A DNA stretch of 6,337 bases from JANNXY01 sp039795755 (GCA_039795755.1 JBDKLF010000038.1:1-6337), one strand, 5' to 3'. Positions 1 to 5,077 are shown, counted from the first letter of the stretch. Translations and numbers: made by a program. Notes: generated by a model from the sequence alone, not told the origin.

Positions 1-27
1 TATAGCACAGATATACCCTAATAACAA
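1..27 (-). promoter_or_regulatory. Possible promoter, cut by the left window edge
   Basis: Read on the minus strand, TTGTTA (27 to 22) is followed after 17 bases by TATA (4 to 1). The TATA is preceded by TGC, so it looks like the first four bases of an extended -10 element whose last two bases lie outside the window. It sits just downstream of the truB stop codon and would drive the next minus-strand gene to the left. The -35 matches the consensus at four of six positions. The incomplete -10 keeps confidence low. Confidence 0.3.
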
Positions 28-37
28 TGACAACCTC

Positions 38-745
38 CTACGTCCTCACTCGCTCTATATAATAGGCCAAAGCAGGGATTCCGAGCTTCTTCCCTATTTG
101 CTCAGCAATAGTTCTCATATAGGTACCCGAGGCACACTCAACATACAGCTTGATTACGGGAAATTCGGCTTCATCCGGAACACTCATCCACGATGCTTCA
201 ATATCAGCATAGCGAAAGTCTCCGTGAATGTTCTTGAGTGCTTCTGCAACAATTGATTTCACTTGAACACCAGTTGCAATCTTGCCTCCTTCGAATGAAA
301 TTGTTGTTACTGTCATTTCTCGTTCAGGAATTTCATCATCACCGGCGAGAATCCCTTTTGTAGAATATTTTGGGTAGGTAAAGGTATGTGTTCCTACAAA
401 GCTCGGTGCTTCTACTCGAGCAGCGAGCATGCATGCGACCGCTTGTTCTTCGGTAAGGATTTTCACTTCTTCATTAATTACCCCAAAGAGATCTTGTGTA
501 TCTGTTCCAATTCCAAAGAGTACTTCCAATTTGTACGCCTTATCACGACCAAGATACTCGTCTCGATTCTTGCATTCTTCACCAACAAGCACGATCATTT
601 GCCCCACCGCCATCGGATCAAGTCTCCCTGCATAGGTCATAGGAACTTCAGCAGGAATATTATGTTCGAAGCGTGCTCGAATAAGCGCCTCGAGCGGAGT
701 CTCGAATCGTTGCTTATGAATCGTGAGTGTCTTTGGAATTTCCAT
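38..745 (-). CDS. truB: tRNA pseudouridine-55 synthase TruB, catalytic domain only
   Basis: TruB converts uridine 55 in the T-loop of tRNAs to pseudouridine in the cytoplasm. The 235-residue protein shows the family landmarks in order. AGRLDPMAVG (39-48) carries the catalytic aspartate D43. KAYKLEVLFGIGTDTQDLFG (69-88) contains the conserved tyrosine Y71. SGTYMRTIAEQIGKKLGIPA (206-225) is the C-terminal active-site motif with R211. The protein stops at ERVRT, where ordinary TruB proteins (about 300 residues) continue into a PUA RNA-binding domain, so that domain is absent. The N-terminal DKPxGxTS motif is reduced to HKQRFETPLEAL, and the usual histidine five residues before the catalytic aspartate is Y38. 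The ATG at 745 is supported by a -10-like element ten bases upstream, and there is no Shine-Dalgarno sequence. The gene diverges from hisS across 23 bases. Assignment to the TruB family is firm. Exact U55 specificity is inferred from the family. Confidence 0.9.
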   Translation of the reverse strand: MEIPKTLTIHKQRFETPLEALIRARFEHNIPAEVPMTYAGRLDPMAVGQMIVLVGEECKNRDEYLGRDKAYKLEVLFGIGTDTQDLFGVINEEVKILTEEQAVACMLAARVEAPSFVGTHTFTYPKYSTKGILAGDDEIPEREMTVTTISFEGGKIATGVQVKSIVAEALKNIHGDFRYADIEASWMSVPDEAEFPVIKLYVECASGTYMRTIAEQIGKKLGIPALAYYIERVRT

Positions 746-760
746 ACTTTAGGCTAGAAT
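733..760 (+). promoter_or_regulatory. Candidate hisS promoter
   Basis: TTGGAA (733-738, four of six matches) and TAGAAT (755-760, five of six matches) are spaced by 16 bases. Only eight bases separate the -10 from the hisS ATG at 769. The expected start point falls about one or two bases before the ATG, which predicts a leaderless hisS mRNA. The -35 lies inside the first codons of truB. Confidence 0.55.
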
Positions 761-784
761 AGCTTTATATGACCGATAAATCAA
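756..784 (-). promoter_or_regulatory. Candidate truB promoter inside the start of hisS
   Basis: On the minus strand, TTGATT (784 to 779, four of six matches to TTGACA) and TATTCT (761 to 756, four of six matches to TATAAT) are separated by exactly 17 bases. Ten bases separate the -10 from the truB ATG at 745, so transcription would start within a few bases of that ATG and the mRNA would have almost no leader. The -10 overlaps the opposing hisS -10 by five bases. The alternative minus-strand hexamer TATAAA (769 to 764) matches better but has no clear -35. Confidence 0.45.
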
Positions 785-2010
785 ACAAACAGCTTTCTAC
801 CGACCCTTACAAGGGAGTACGAGACTTTTATCCTGAAGATCAAGCAATTCAGAACTATATTTTTGCTACCTGGAGAAAGGCGGTAGAATCATTTGGCTAC
901 AATGAATACAACACCTCAATTCTCGAGCCAGCAGAACTCTATCGAGCCAAGTCAGGTGAAGAAATTGTTAATGAGCAGACGTATACATTTACAGATCGAG
1001 GTGAGCGTGAAGTTACCCTTCGTCCAGAAATGACTCCTTCAGTTGCTCGTCTCGTTGCCGCAAAGAAGCGCGAACTCTCATTCCCTCTCCGATGGTATTC
1101 GATTCAGAACTTCTTCCGCTATGAACGTCCACAGCGCGGCCGTGTCCGAGAATTCTGGCAGCTCAATTGTGACATGTTCGGTGTTGATTCTACTTCAGCA
1201 GATGTTGAAGTGATTCAACTTGCATACAACATTATGAAATCATTCGGAGCCAGAGATGGTGATTTCAAAATCTATATCAATAACGCGAAATTATTTAGAG
1301 AGAATATAAATGGAAAACTTCTCGATACTGAACTTTTCCCAAAAGCAAAAAAACTTATTGACTCAATACAAAAAATTTCTAAAGAAGAATTCGATGTTGA
1401 ATGGTCAAAAATTTCAAATCAACAATTTGATAGATCAATAGCAGCCAACACTGAAATAGAAACGATTCTTTCACAACTAAAAATGCTTGGTATTGAAAAT
1501 GTTGAGTATAATCCTATTCTTACTCGAGGATTCGACTATTACACTGGAACGGTATTTGAAGTGTATGACACCAATCCAGAGAACCGACGAGCATTGTTCG
1601 GTGGAGGAAGATTCGATGATCTCCTTTCATTATTCGGAGGTGAGAAAGTTCCTGCGGTAGGATTTGGAATGGGTGATGTGACCATGCGAGACTTCCTCGA
1701 AGTGCGTGGATTACTTCCACAATTCACTTCCCCTGCGCAACTCTACATAGTGAATGCAGGTGTATCTGCTGAGCAATTACTTACCCGTGCAACTGAAATT
1801 CGTGAAAAAGGCATTCGTGTAGCAACCGATCTCACTACTCGCAAAATTGGTGATCAGATCAAGAAAGCAGTCAAAGATGCTGTTGAATTCGTGGTAGTAC
1901 TTGGTGAGAACGAAATTACCTCAGGTGAAGTATCAATCAAACATCTCGCTTCAGAAAAAGAAGAAAAAGTCCGTATTGCCGAAATTGCGGATTACATCAA
2001 AGGTTTCTAA
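769..2010 (+). CDS. hisS: Histidyl-tRNA synthetase
   Basis: A cytoplasmic class II aminoacyl-tRNA synthetase that charges tRNA-His with histidine using ATP. Its 413 residues are close to the usual 420 or so. GVRDFYPEDQ (16-25) and the following helix form the motif 1 region. FRYERPQRGRVREFWQ (116-131) is motif 2. LTRGFDYYTGTVFEV (251-265) is the HisRS-specific HisA motif. GGGRFDDLL (278-286) together with VPAVGFGMGD (294-303) is motif 3. Residues from about 323 to the end form the anticodon-binding domain, with IRVATDLTTRKIGDQIKKA (349-367). The usual GLER at the end of motif 3 reads GDVT here, so the class II arginine is missing from its expected place and R307 lies two residues later. Codons for the insertion domain (roughly 1250-1510) are richer in AAA, ATA and AGA than the rest. 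The ATG at 769 fits a leaderless start eight bases after a -10. The next gene begins 39 bases downstream. Confidence 0.97.
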   Translation: MTDKSNKQLSTDPYKGVRDFYPEDQAIQNYIFATWRKAVESFGYNEYNTSILEPAELYRAKSGEEIVNEQTYTFTDRGEREVTLRPEMTPSVARLVAAKKRELSFPLRWYSIQNFFRYERPQRGRVREFWQLNCDMFGVDSTSADVEVIQLAYNIMKSFGARDGDFKIYINNAKLFRENINGKLLDTELFPKAKKLIDSIQKISKEEFDVEWSKISNQQFDRSIAANTEIETILSQLKMLGIENVEYNPILTRGFDYYTGTVFEVYDTNPENRRALFGGGRFDDLLSLFGGEKVPAVGFGMGDVTMRDFLEVRGLLPQFTSPAQLYIVNAGVSAEQLLTRATEIREKGIRVATDLTTRKIGDQIKKAVKDAVEFVVVLGENEITSGEVSIKHLASEKEEKVRIAEIADYIKGF

Positions 2011-2012
2011 TA

Positions 2013-2041
2013 TTGACATTTACATATTTATGGGTTAGTTT
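2013..2041 (+). promoter_or_regulatory. Candidate promoter with a perfect -35 for the 122-residue gene
   Basis: A perfect TTGACA (2013-2018) lies three bases after the hisS stop. Seventeen bases later comes TAGTTT (2036-2041), a weak -10 with three of six matches. Eight bases then separate it from the ATG at 2050, the same spacing as at hisS. There is no hairpin between hisS and this promoter, so read-through from hisS is also possible. Confidence 0.45.
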
Positions 2042-2049
2042 GAGAACAG

Positions 2050-2418
2050 ATGAACATGCTATCTTTGTTTGTTTTCCCATTTATATGTAAGGGAAAAGGT
2101 GAGGGTGATTCCTCATATTACTCCCTCCTCATTCACACACCAAATAATGAAGCTGCAGAGATCGCTGAAATTGTTGGCCCATTTAGCGATGAGTCTGAAC
2201 TACTGTATAACACATGGTTGGAGATTAACTTTTGGATTAGTTCAGGAATTATCAAAAAAAGTAAAGGAGATCTCTTACGATTAAGCTTCAGTCCTCCGAC
2301 TGATTATTCGCTACATTGTGCTCTCTTTTTTGATTTGCCTATCGCGGAGATACTTCCACTCGAAACCCAGAACCTGGCCGACATGAGGGACGCAGTTAGT
2401 GGCTTACTTGCAGCATAA
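2050..2418 (+). CDS. Hypothetical protein, 122 residues
   Basis: I do not recognise this protein. It begins with a short hydrophobic stretch (LSLFVFPFI, 4-12) that is too short and too close to a basic segment to be a confident membrane anchor. The middle is acidic and probably helical (AAEIAEIVGPFSDESELLYN, 35-54, then a tryptophan-rich WLEINFW). A basic patch (KKSKGD, 68-73) and a leucine- and alanine-rich end follow. It has three cysteines or fewer and no catalytic motif I can name. Support for it being a real gene comes from a well-placed promoter, a start eight bases after the -10, and a terminator-like hairpin at the stop codon. No competing long frame lies on the other strand. The start could also be the second ATG at 2056. 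The gene sits between hisS and the exonuclease gene. Function is unknown. Confidence 0.65.
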   Translation: MNMLSLFVFPFICKGKGEGDSSYYSLLIHTPNNEAAEIAEIVGPFSDESELLYNTWLEINFWISSGIIKKSKGDLLRLSFSPPTDYSLHCALFFDLPIAEILPLETQNLADMRDAVSGLLAA

Positions 2419-2438
2419 CCCCGAGTTGGCTGCTTTTT
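2410..2438 (+). terminator. Terminator-like hairpin enclosing the stop codon of the 122-residue gene
   Basis: GCAGC (2410-2414) can pair with GCTGC (2429-2433). A small inner stem AAC (2417-2419) with GTT (2425-2427) lies above it. The outer stem is followed directly by TTTTT (2434-2438) and then ATTTTG. The TAA stop codon (2416-2418) lies inside the hairpin. The stem is short, so termination may be partial. Confidence 0.55.
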
Positions 2439-2464
2439 ATTTTGTTAGCCTCCAGGCGTAAATA

Positions 2465-2473
2465 TGATAGAAT
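2465..2473 (+). promoter_or_regulatory. Extended -10 promoter of the exonuclease gene
   Basis: TGATAGAAT (2465-2473) is a full extended -10 element (TG, one base, TAGAAT). Eight bases separate it from the ATG at 2482, matching the hisS arrangement. The best -35 candidate is TTGTTA (2442-2447) at a long 20-base spacing, so the extended -10 probably carries most of the signal. Confidence 0.55.
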
Positions 2474-2481
2474 AATCCCCT

Positions 2482-3057
2482 ATGAATTACGTTGTATTCG
2501 ATATTGAAACAAAAAATACTTTTGACGAAGTGGAATCAAATGACCCTGTAGCACTCGATATATCAGTGGTCTGTATTTATGATTCAAAGACTGATACCTA
2601 TCATTCATTCTTACAGGAAGATTTTCCCAAGATGTGGCCCTTCTTCGAAAAGACCGATATGTTGATTACCTATAACGGTGATCATTTCGATATTCCCCTC
2701 CTCAACAAATACTACAACGGAAATTTATTCCAGATAAAAAGTCTTGATCTCCTCAAAGAAATCAAGAACTCACTCGGCCGAAGAATCAAAATGGATGATA
2801 TTGCCGAAGCAACACTTGGTGCAGGTAAGTCTGCACATGGACTCGAAGCGGTGAAATGGTGGAAGCAAGGTAAAGTAGATCTCATCATCAAGTACTGTCT
2901 CGATGATGTGAAGATTACTAAGGAAATCTTTGACTACGCGCGCGAGCACAAGCATCTCAAGTATCGCGATAATGGTGAACTCAAAGAAATTCCCCTCTCA
3001 ACCAAAGGCTGGATGAAGAAACAGGAATCAGGAGTTACTTTCTCACTTCCCTTTTAG
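2482..3057 (+). CDS. DEDDy-type 3'-5' exonuclease, YprB/RNase_H_2-like
   Basis: A 191-residue RNase H-fold nuclease predicted to cut nucleotides from 3' ends with two metal ions. The DEDD residues are visible. FDIET (6-10) gives D7 and E9. TYNGDHFDIPLL (63-74) gives D70. KYCLDDVKIT (137-146) has the YxxxD form (Y138, D142), placing it in the DEDDy group of DnaQ-like nucleases. The spacing and the NGDHFD signature fit the stand-alone family related to Bacillus YprB (RNase_H_2) better than a polymerase proofreading domain. No polymerase, helicase or TPR domain is attached. Residues after about 155 form a short tail ending in FSLPF. The start follows an extended -10 by eight bases with no Shine-Dalgarno sequence, and the first residues already lead into the first beta strand, so no upstream extension is needed. 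Whether the substrate is DNA or RNA cannot be told from the sequence. Confidence 0.85.
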   Translation: MNYVVFDIETKNTFDEVESNDPVALDISVVCIYDSKTDTYHSFLQEDFPKMWPFFEKTDMLITYNGDHFDIPLLNKYYNGNLFQIKSLDLLKEIKNSLGRRIKMDDIAEATLGAGKSAHGLEAVKWWKQGKVDLIIKYCLDDVKITKEIFDYAREHKHLKYRDNGELKEIPLSTKGWMKKQESGVTFSLPF

Positions 3058-3070
3058 TCTCGTAGATATA

Positions 3071-3097
3071 TTGACTTAGTGTTAAAAGTGTTATAAT
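3071..3097 (+). promoter_or_regulatory. Extended -10 promoter of the receiver-like gene
   Basis: TGTTATAAT (3089-3097) is a perfect extended -10. TTGACT (3071-3076), five of six matches, lies 15 bases upstream of the hexamer, slightly short of optimal. The last bases of the -10 overlap an in-frame ATG at 3096, which therefore cannot be transcribed from this promoter. The ATG at 3108, ten bases after the hexamer, is the likely start. The repeat AGTGTTA occurs at 3078-3084 and 3087-3093, inside the promoter. Confidence 0.65.
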
Positions 3098-3107
3098 GTG
3101 TGGCCTA

Positions 3108-3467
3108 ATGCACATTTTAATTATTGAAGGTAATGGAGCTGTGATTGAATGCTACCAAGAAAGACTCAGTGGGTTATGTGAAATGTCTTTTGCAAATAGT
3201 ATTCTCACTGCCGAACAAGAGATTGGATCTGGGAAACCATTCGACGCAATCTTTATCCCCGGACGACTTGGGGCTGACCAATACAATACTGGACAGCTTG
3301 TGCGATTGGCGAAATCAAATTACCCTCACGCACACATCCTCACCACAAGCATCTCAACTGAGACACAGGTCGCAATGCAAACCCTTGGGTGCACAGCTGT
3401 TGTGATGAAATATAACATTGTGAGATTCCTCGAGGGAATCCAGCAAATGCAACCAGCCACAGTCTAA
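3108..3467 (+). CDS. Receiver-like (REC-fold) protein lacking the phosphoacceptor aspartate
   Basis: A 119-residue stand-alone protein with the length and layout of a response-regulator receiver domain. MHILIIEGNGAVIECYQERL (1-20) matches the first strand and helix, but the usual acidic pair is reduced to E7-G8. FDAIFIPGRLGAD (45-57) matches the strand and loop around the phosphorylation site, with P51 where the aspartate belongs. HILTTSIST (76-84) carries the switch threonine position. VVMKYN (98-103) has K101 at the place of the conserved lysine. No output domain follows. The sequence suggests a pseudo-receiver that binds a partner or regulates without phosphorylation, which is inference. 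The start at 3108 is preferred over the upstream ATG at 3096 because that one lies within the promoter -10. The gene converges on uppP with a hairpin at its stop codon. No histidine kinase gene is present in the window. Confidence 0.65.
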   Translation: MHILIIEGNGAVIECYQERLSGLCEMSFANSILTAEQEIGSGKPFDAIFIPGRLGADQYNTGQLVRLAKSNYPHAHILTTSISTETQVAMQTLGCTAVVMKYNIVRFLEGIQQMQPATV

Positions 3468-3489
3468 CAAACTACGCTGGTGCATTTTT
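3448..3489 (+). terminator. Terminator-like hairpin enclosing the stop codon of the receiver-like gene
   Basis: CCAGC (3453-3457) pairs with GCTGG (3476-3480). After a one-base bulge at A3452, TGCA (3448-3451) pairs with TGCA (3481-3484). AGT (3461-3463) can pair with ACT (3471-3473) inside. TTTTT (3485-3489) and ATTTATA follow. The TAA stop (3465-3467) is in the loop region. The signal is for the plus strand. On the minus strand only TTT follows the hairpin, so it is weak for uppP, which ends three bases to the right. Confidence 0.6.
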
Positions 3490-3491
3490 AT

Positions 3492-4295
3492 TTATACAAA
3501 GGCAATCAGGAGTACGACGACAAGTACGATTCGATACCATACAAAGATATGCATCGTGTGAGTTCGTAGATAGGTAATCAAGAAATGTATTGCGGCAAAA
3601 CCTACTACAAATGCTGTAAGTGACCCGAGAGCAAGTGTCGCAAGCTCATGTAACGAATACGATGAAGTAAGAATATCACCTAACTTCTTCAAGCCAGTTC
3701 CAAAAAGTATTGGAAACGAGAGCAAGAAACTGAATCGTGTTGCCATTTCTCGATTGAGCCCCGCAAAGAGTCCTCCAGAGATTGTTGATCCAGATCGAGA
3801 CATTCCTGGAAGTAATGCGAGACATTGAAACAATCCTACTGTAAGTGCTTTGTAAGGAGTAAGACTCTCATCATAGCCTTTTTGCTTGGTATACCACTCA
3901 GCAATATACATAAGGATACTTCCGAGGATAAGTGTCACAATCACCACAAAGATACTTCTAAATGCAGTCTCCATATACGACTCGAGAAGGATACCTAGTA
4001 CAATTGCAGGAATTGTTCCCACCACCACTGCTTTGAGCATAATAATTTCCGTAGTATCAACGGTTTTCTTTGCAACATATTTAATACTTGTAACCACCAA
4101 TGATCGAATATCTTTCCAAAAATACACCAACACCGCACAAGCAGTTGCGAGTTGAAGCACCGCATCGAATGCCAAGCCTCCATCAGTAATACCTAGCACT
4201 TGTCTAACAATAATAAGATGACCGGTAGATGATACCGGGATGAATTCAGTAAGGCCCTGAATAAGGCCCAAAATGATGGATTGCAAAAATGTCAT
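3492..4295 (-). CDS. uppP: Undecaprenyl-diphosphate phosphatase UppP (BacA family)
   Basis: An integral membrane enzyme that dephosphorylates undecaprenyl diphosphate to recycle the lipid carrier for cell-wall and surface polymer synthesis. Overproduction of the family gives bacitracin resistance. Its 267 residues match the usual length. QGLTEFIPVSSTGHL (13-27) is the first active-site motif with E17, S22, S23 and H26. LPGMSRSGSTISGG (162-175) is the second, with the essential arginine R167. Several long hydrophobic segments span the rest, including about 88-105, 113-132, 219-240 and 250-267. Position 13 is Q where many relatives have E in the (E/Q)-rich motif, a known variation. The ATG at 4295 is the natural family start. 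I see no Shine-Dalgarno sequence, and the best minus-strand -10 candidate is TAATAT (4318 to 4313), which is weak. The gene diverges from the DsbA-like gene and converges with the receiver-like gene 24 bases away. Confidence 0.96.
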   Translation of the reverse strand: MTFLQSIILGLIQGLTEFIPVSSTGHLIIVRQVLGITDGGLAFDAVLQLATACAVLVYFWKDIRSLVVTSIKYVAKKTVDTTEIIMLKAVVVGTIPAIVLGILLESYMETAFRSIFVVIVTLILGSILMYIAEWYTKQKGYDESLTPYKALTVGLFQCLALLPGMSRSGSTISGGLFAGLNREMATRFSFLLSFPILFGTGLKKLGDILTSSYSLHELATLALGSLTAFVVGFAAIHFLITYLRTHTMHIFVWYRIVLVVVLLIAFV

Positions 4296-4298
4296 ATA

Positions 4299-4323
4299 TG
4301 ATATACTTGGATATATTACAGGA
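4299..4323 (+). promoter_or_regulatory. Candidate extended -10 promoter and ribosome binding site for the DsbA-like gene
   Basis: TGATATACT (4299-4307) is an extended -10 with five of six hexamer matches. TTGCAA (4281-4286) is a possible -35 at 15 bases. The expected start point near 4314 gives a leader of about 20 bases containing AGGA (4320-4323), ten bases before the ATG at 4334. Of the plus-strand starts in the window this is the only one with a Shine-Dalgarno-like sequence. The promoter overlaps the uppP start region. Confidence 0.45.
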
Positions 4324-4333
4324 CAATTACAAT

Positions 4334-5035
4334 ATGACCAATAGTATGAAAGACAACAAAAGTATTATCGCAATCCCCTTGGCAATCGTTCTCGCGGGAG
4401 GATTGATTGCAGGTGCGATCTTTATGACCAATGGAAATTCTGGAACTACACAAGTTGAGAATTCAAATATCAAAGAAATCAAGGCGGTTACCAACGATGA
4501 TCACATCATGGGTAATCCAGATGCAAAAATTGTGGTAGTGGAGTACTCAGACACAGAATGTCCTTTCTGTAAGAACTTCCACAACACCATGAAGCAAGTT
4601 ATGCAGGATTATGGAGCGAATGGTGATGTTGCATGGGTATATCGACATTTCCCTCTCGACAATCTCCACAAGAAAGCTCGTAATGAGGCACTCGCAACAG
4701 AGTGTGTAGCCTCACTTGGAGGTAACGATGCGTTCTGGAAGTATATTGGTAGAATCTTCGAAGTCACCGGATCAAATGACAAACTCGATCCACAGGAGCT
4801 CTACAACATTGCAAGCGAACAAGGTATTGATAGTACCAAGTTCAATACTTGTATGACCGAGAAAACTCTTGCTTCACAAGTACAGTCTGATTATGAAAGT
4901 GGAGTTGCAGCAGGTATCACTGGAACACCCTACAGCATCATCCTTGTGAAAGGATCACAGACTGTAGTTCCAATCGATGGAGCACAGCCTTACTCAGTAG
5001 TATCAAACGTTATCAAGACATTACTTCAGAAGTAG
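4334..5035 (+). CDS. Membrane-anchored DsbA-family thiol:disulfide oxidoreductase
   Basis: Predicted to introduce or rearrange disulfide bonds in proteins outside the cytoplasm. The 233-residue protein starts with a short basic-containing segment and one hydrophobic helix (IIAIPLAIVLAGGLIAGAIF, 11-30) that should act as an uncleaved anchor. A polar linker (about 31-55) leads to a thioredoxin-fold DsbA domain. EYSDTECPFCKNFH (70-83) holds the redox motif CPFC at 76-79. VYRHFPLDNLHKKA (102-115) fits the Thioredoxin_4 type of DsbA. The cis-proline loop is GITGTPYSIIL (194-204) with P199. Two more cysteines, C124 and C173, could form a second structural disulfide. ATG 4334 is chosen because an in-frame ATG at 4289 lies upstream of the promoter and inside uppP. 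ATG 4346 (starting MKDNKS) remains possible. No DsbB or VKOR partner is in the window. A perfect bidirectional terminator follows the stop codon. Confidence 0.9.
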   Translation: MTNSMKDNKSIIAIPLAIVLAGGLIAGAIFMTNGNSGTTQVENSNIKEIKAVTNDDHIMGNPDAKIVVVEYSDTECPFCKNFHNTMKQVMQDYGANGDVAWVYRHFPLDNLHKKARNEALATECVASLGGNDAFWKYIGRIFEVTGSNDKLDPQELYNIASEQGIDSTKFNTCMTEKTLASQVQSDYESGVAAGITGTPYSIILVKGSQTVVPIDGAQPYSVVSNVIKTLLQK

Positions 5036-5042
5036 TCCTTAC

Positions 5043-5075
5043 AAAAAACCACCCTCGTAATGAGGGTGGTTTTTT
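5043..5075. terminator. Bidirectional intrinsic terminator between convergent genes
   Basis: A perfect 14-bp inverted repeat: AAAAAACCACCCTC (5043-5056) and GAGGGTGGTTTTTT (5062-5075) around the five-base loop GTAAT. Each strand reads a GC-rich stem followed by six T. It lies between the stop of the DsbA-like gene (5035) and the stop of the helicase-nuclease gene (5078), so it should serve both. Confidence 0.93.
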
Positions 5076-5077
5076 AC

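Noticed and set aside
386..757. Open frames on the plus strand opposite truB (123 and 68 codons)
   Set aside because: They are antisense to clear TruB motifs, have cysteine- and serine-rich unnatural composition, and have no promoter or start signals.
1520..1727. Minus-strand frames inside hisS
   Set aside because: They lie opposite the HisA motif and motif 3 of hisS and resemble no protein; they are shadows of the coding strand.
2069..2284. Second plus-strand frame overlapping the 122-residue gene
   Set aside because: It has no start signal of its own. The frame starting at 2050 fits the promoter and ends at the terminator hairpin.
3886..4183. Frames overlapping uppP (89 codons plus strand, 62 codons minus strand)
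   Set aside because: They overlap conserved membrane segments of UppP in other frames and have no expression signals.
4289..4333. Upstream in-frame ATG of the DsbA-like gene, adding 15 residues
   Set aside because: It lies before the likely transcription start, overlaps the uppP start codon, and places a non-typical segment before the membrane anchor.
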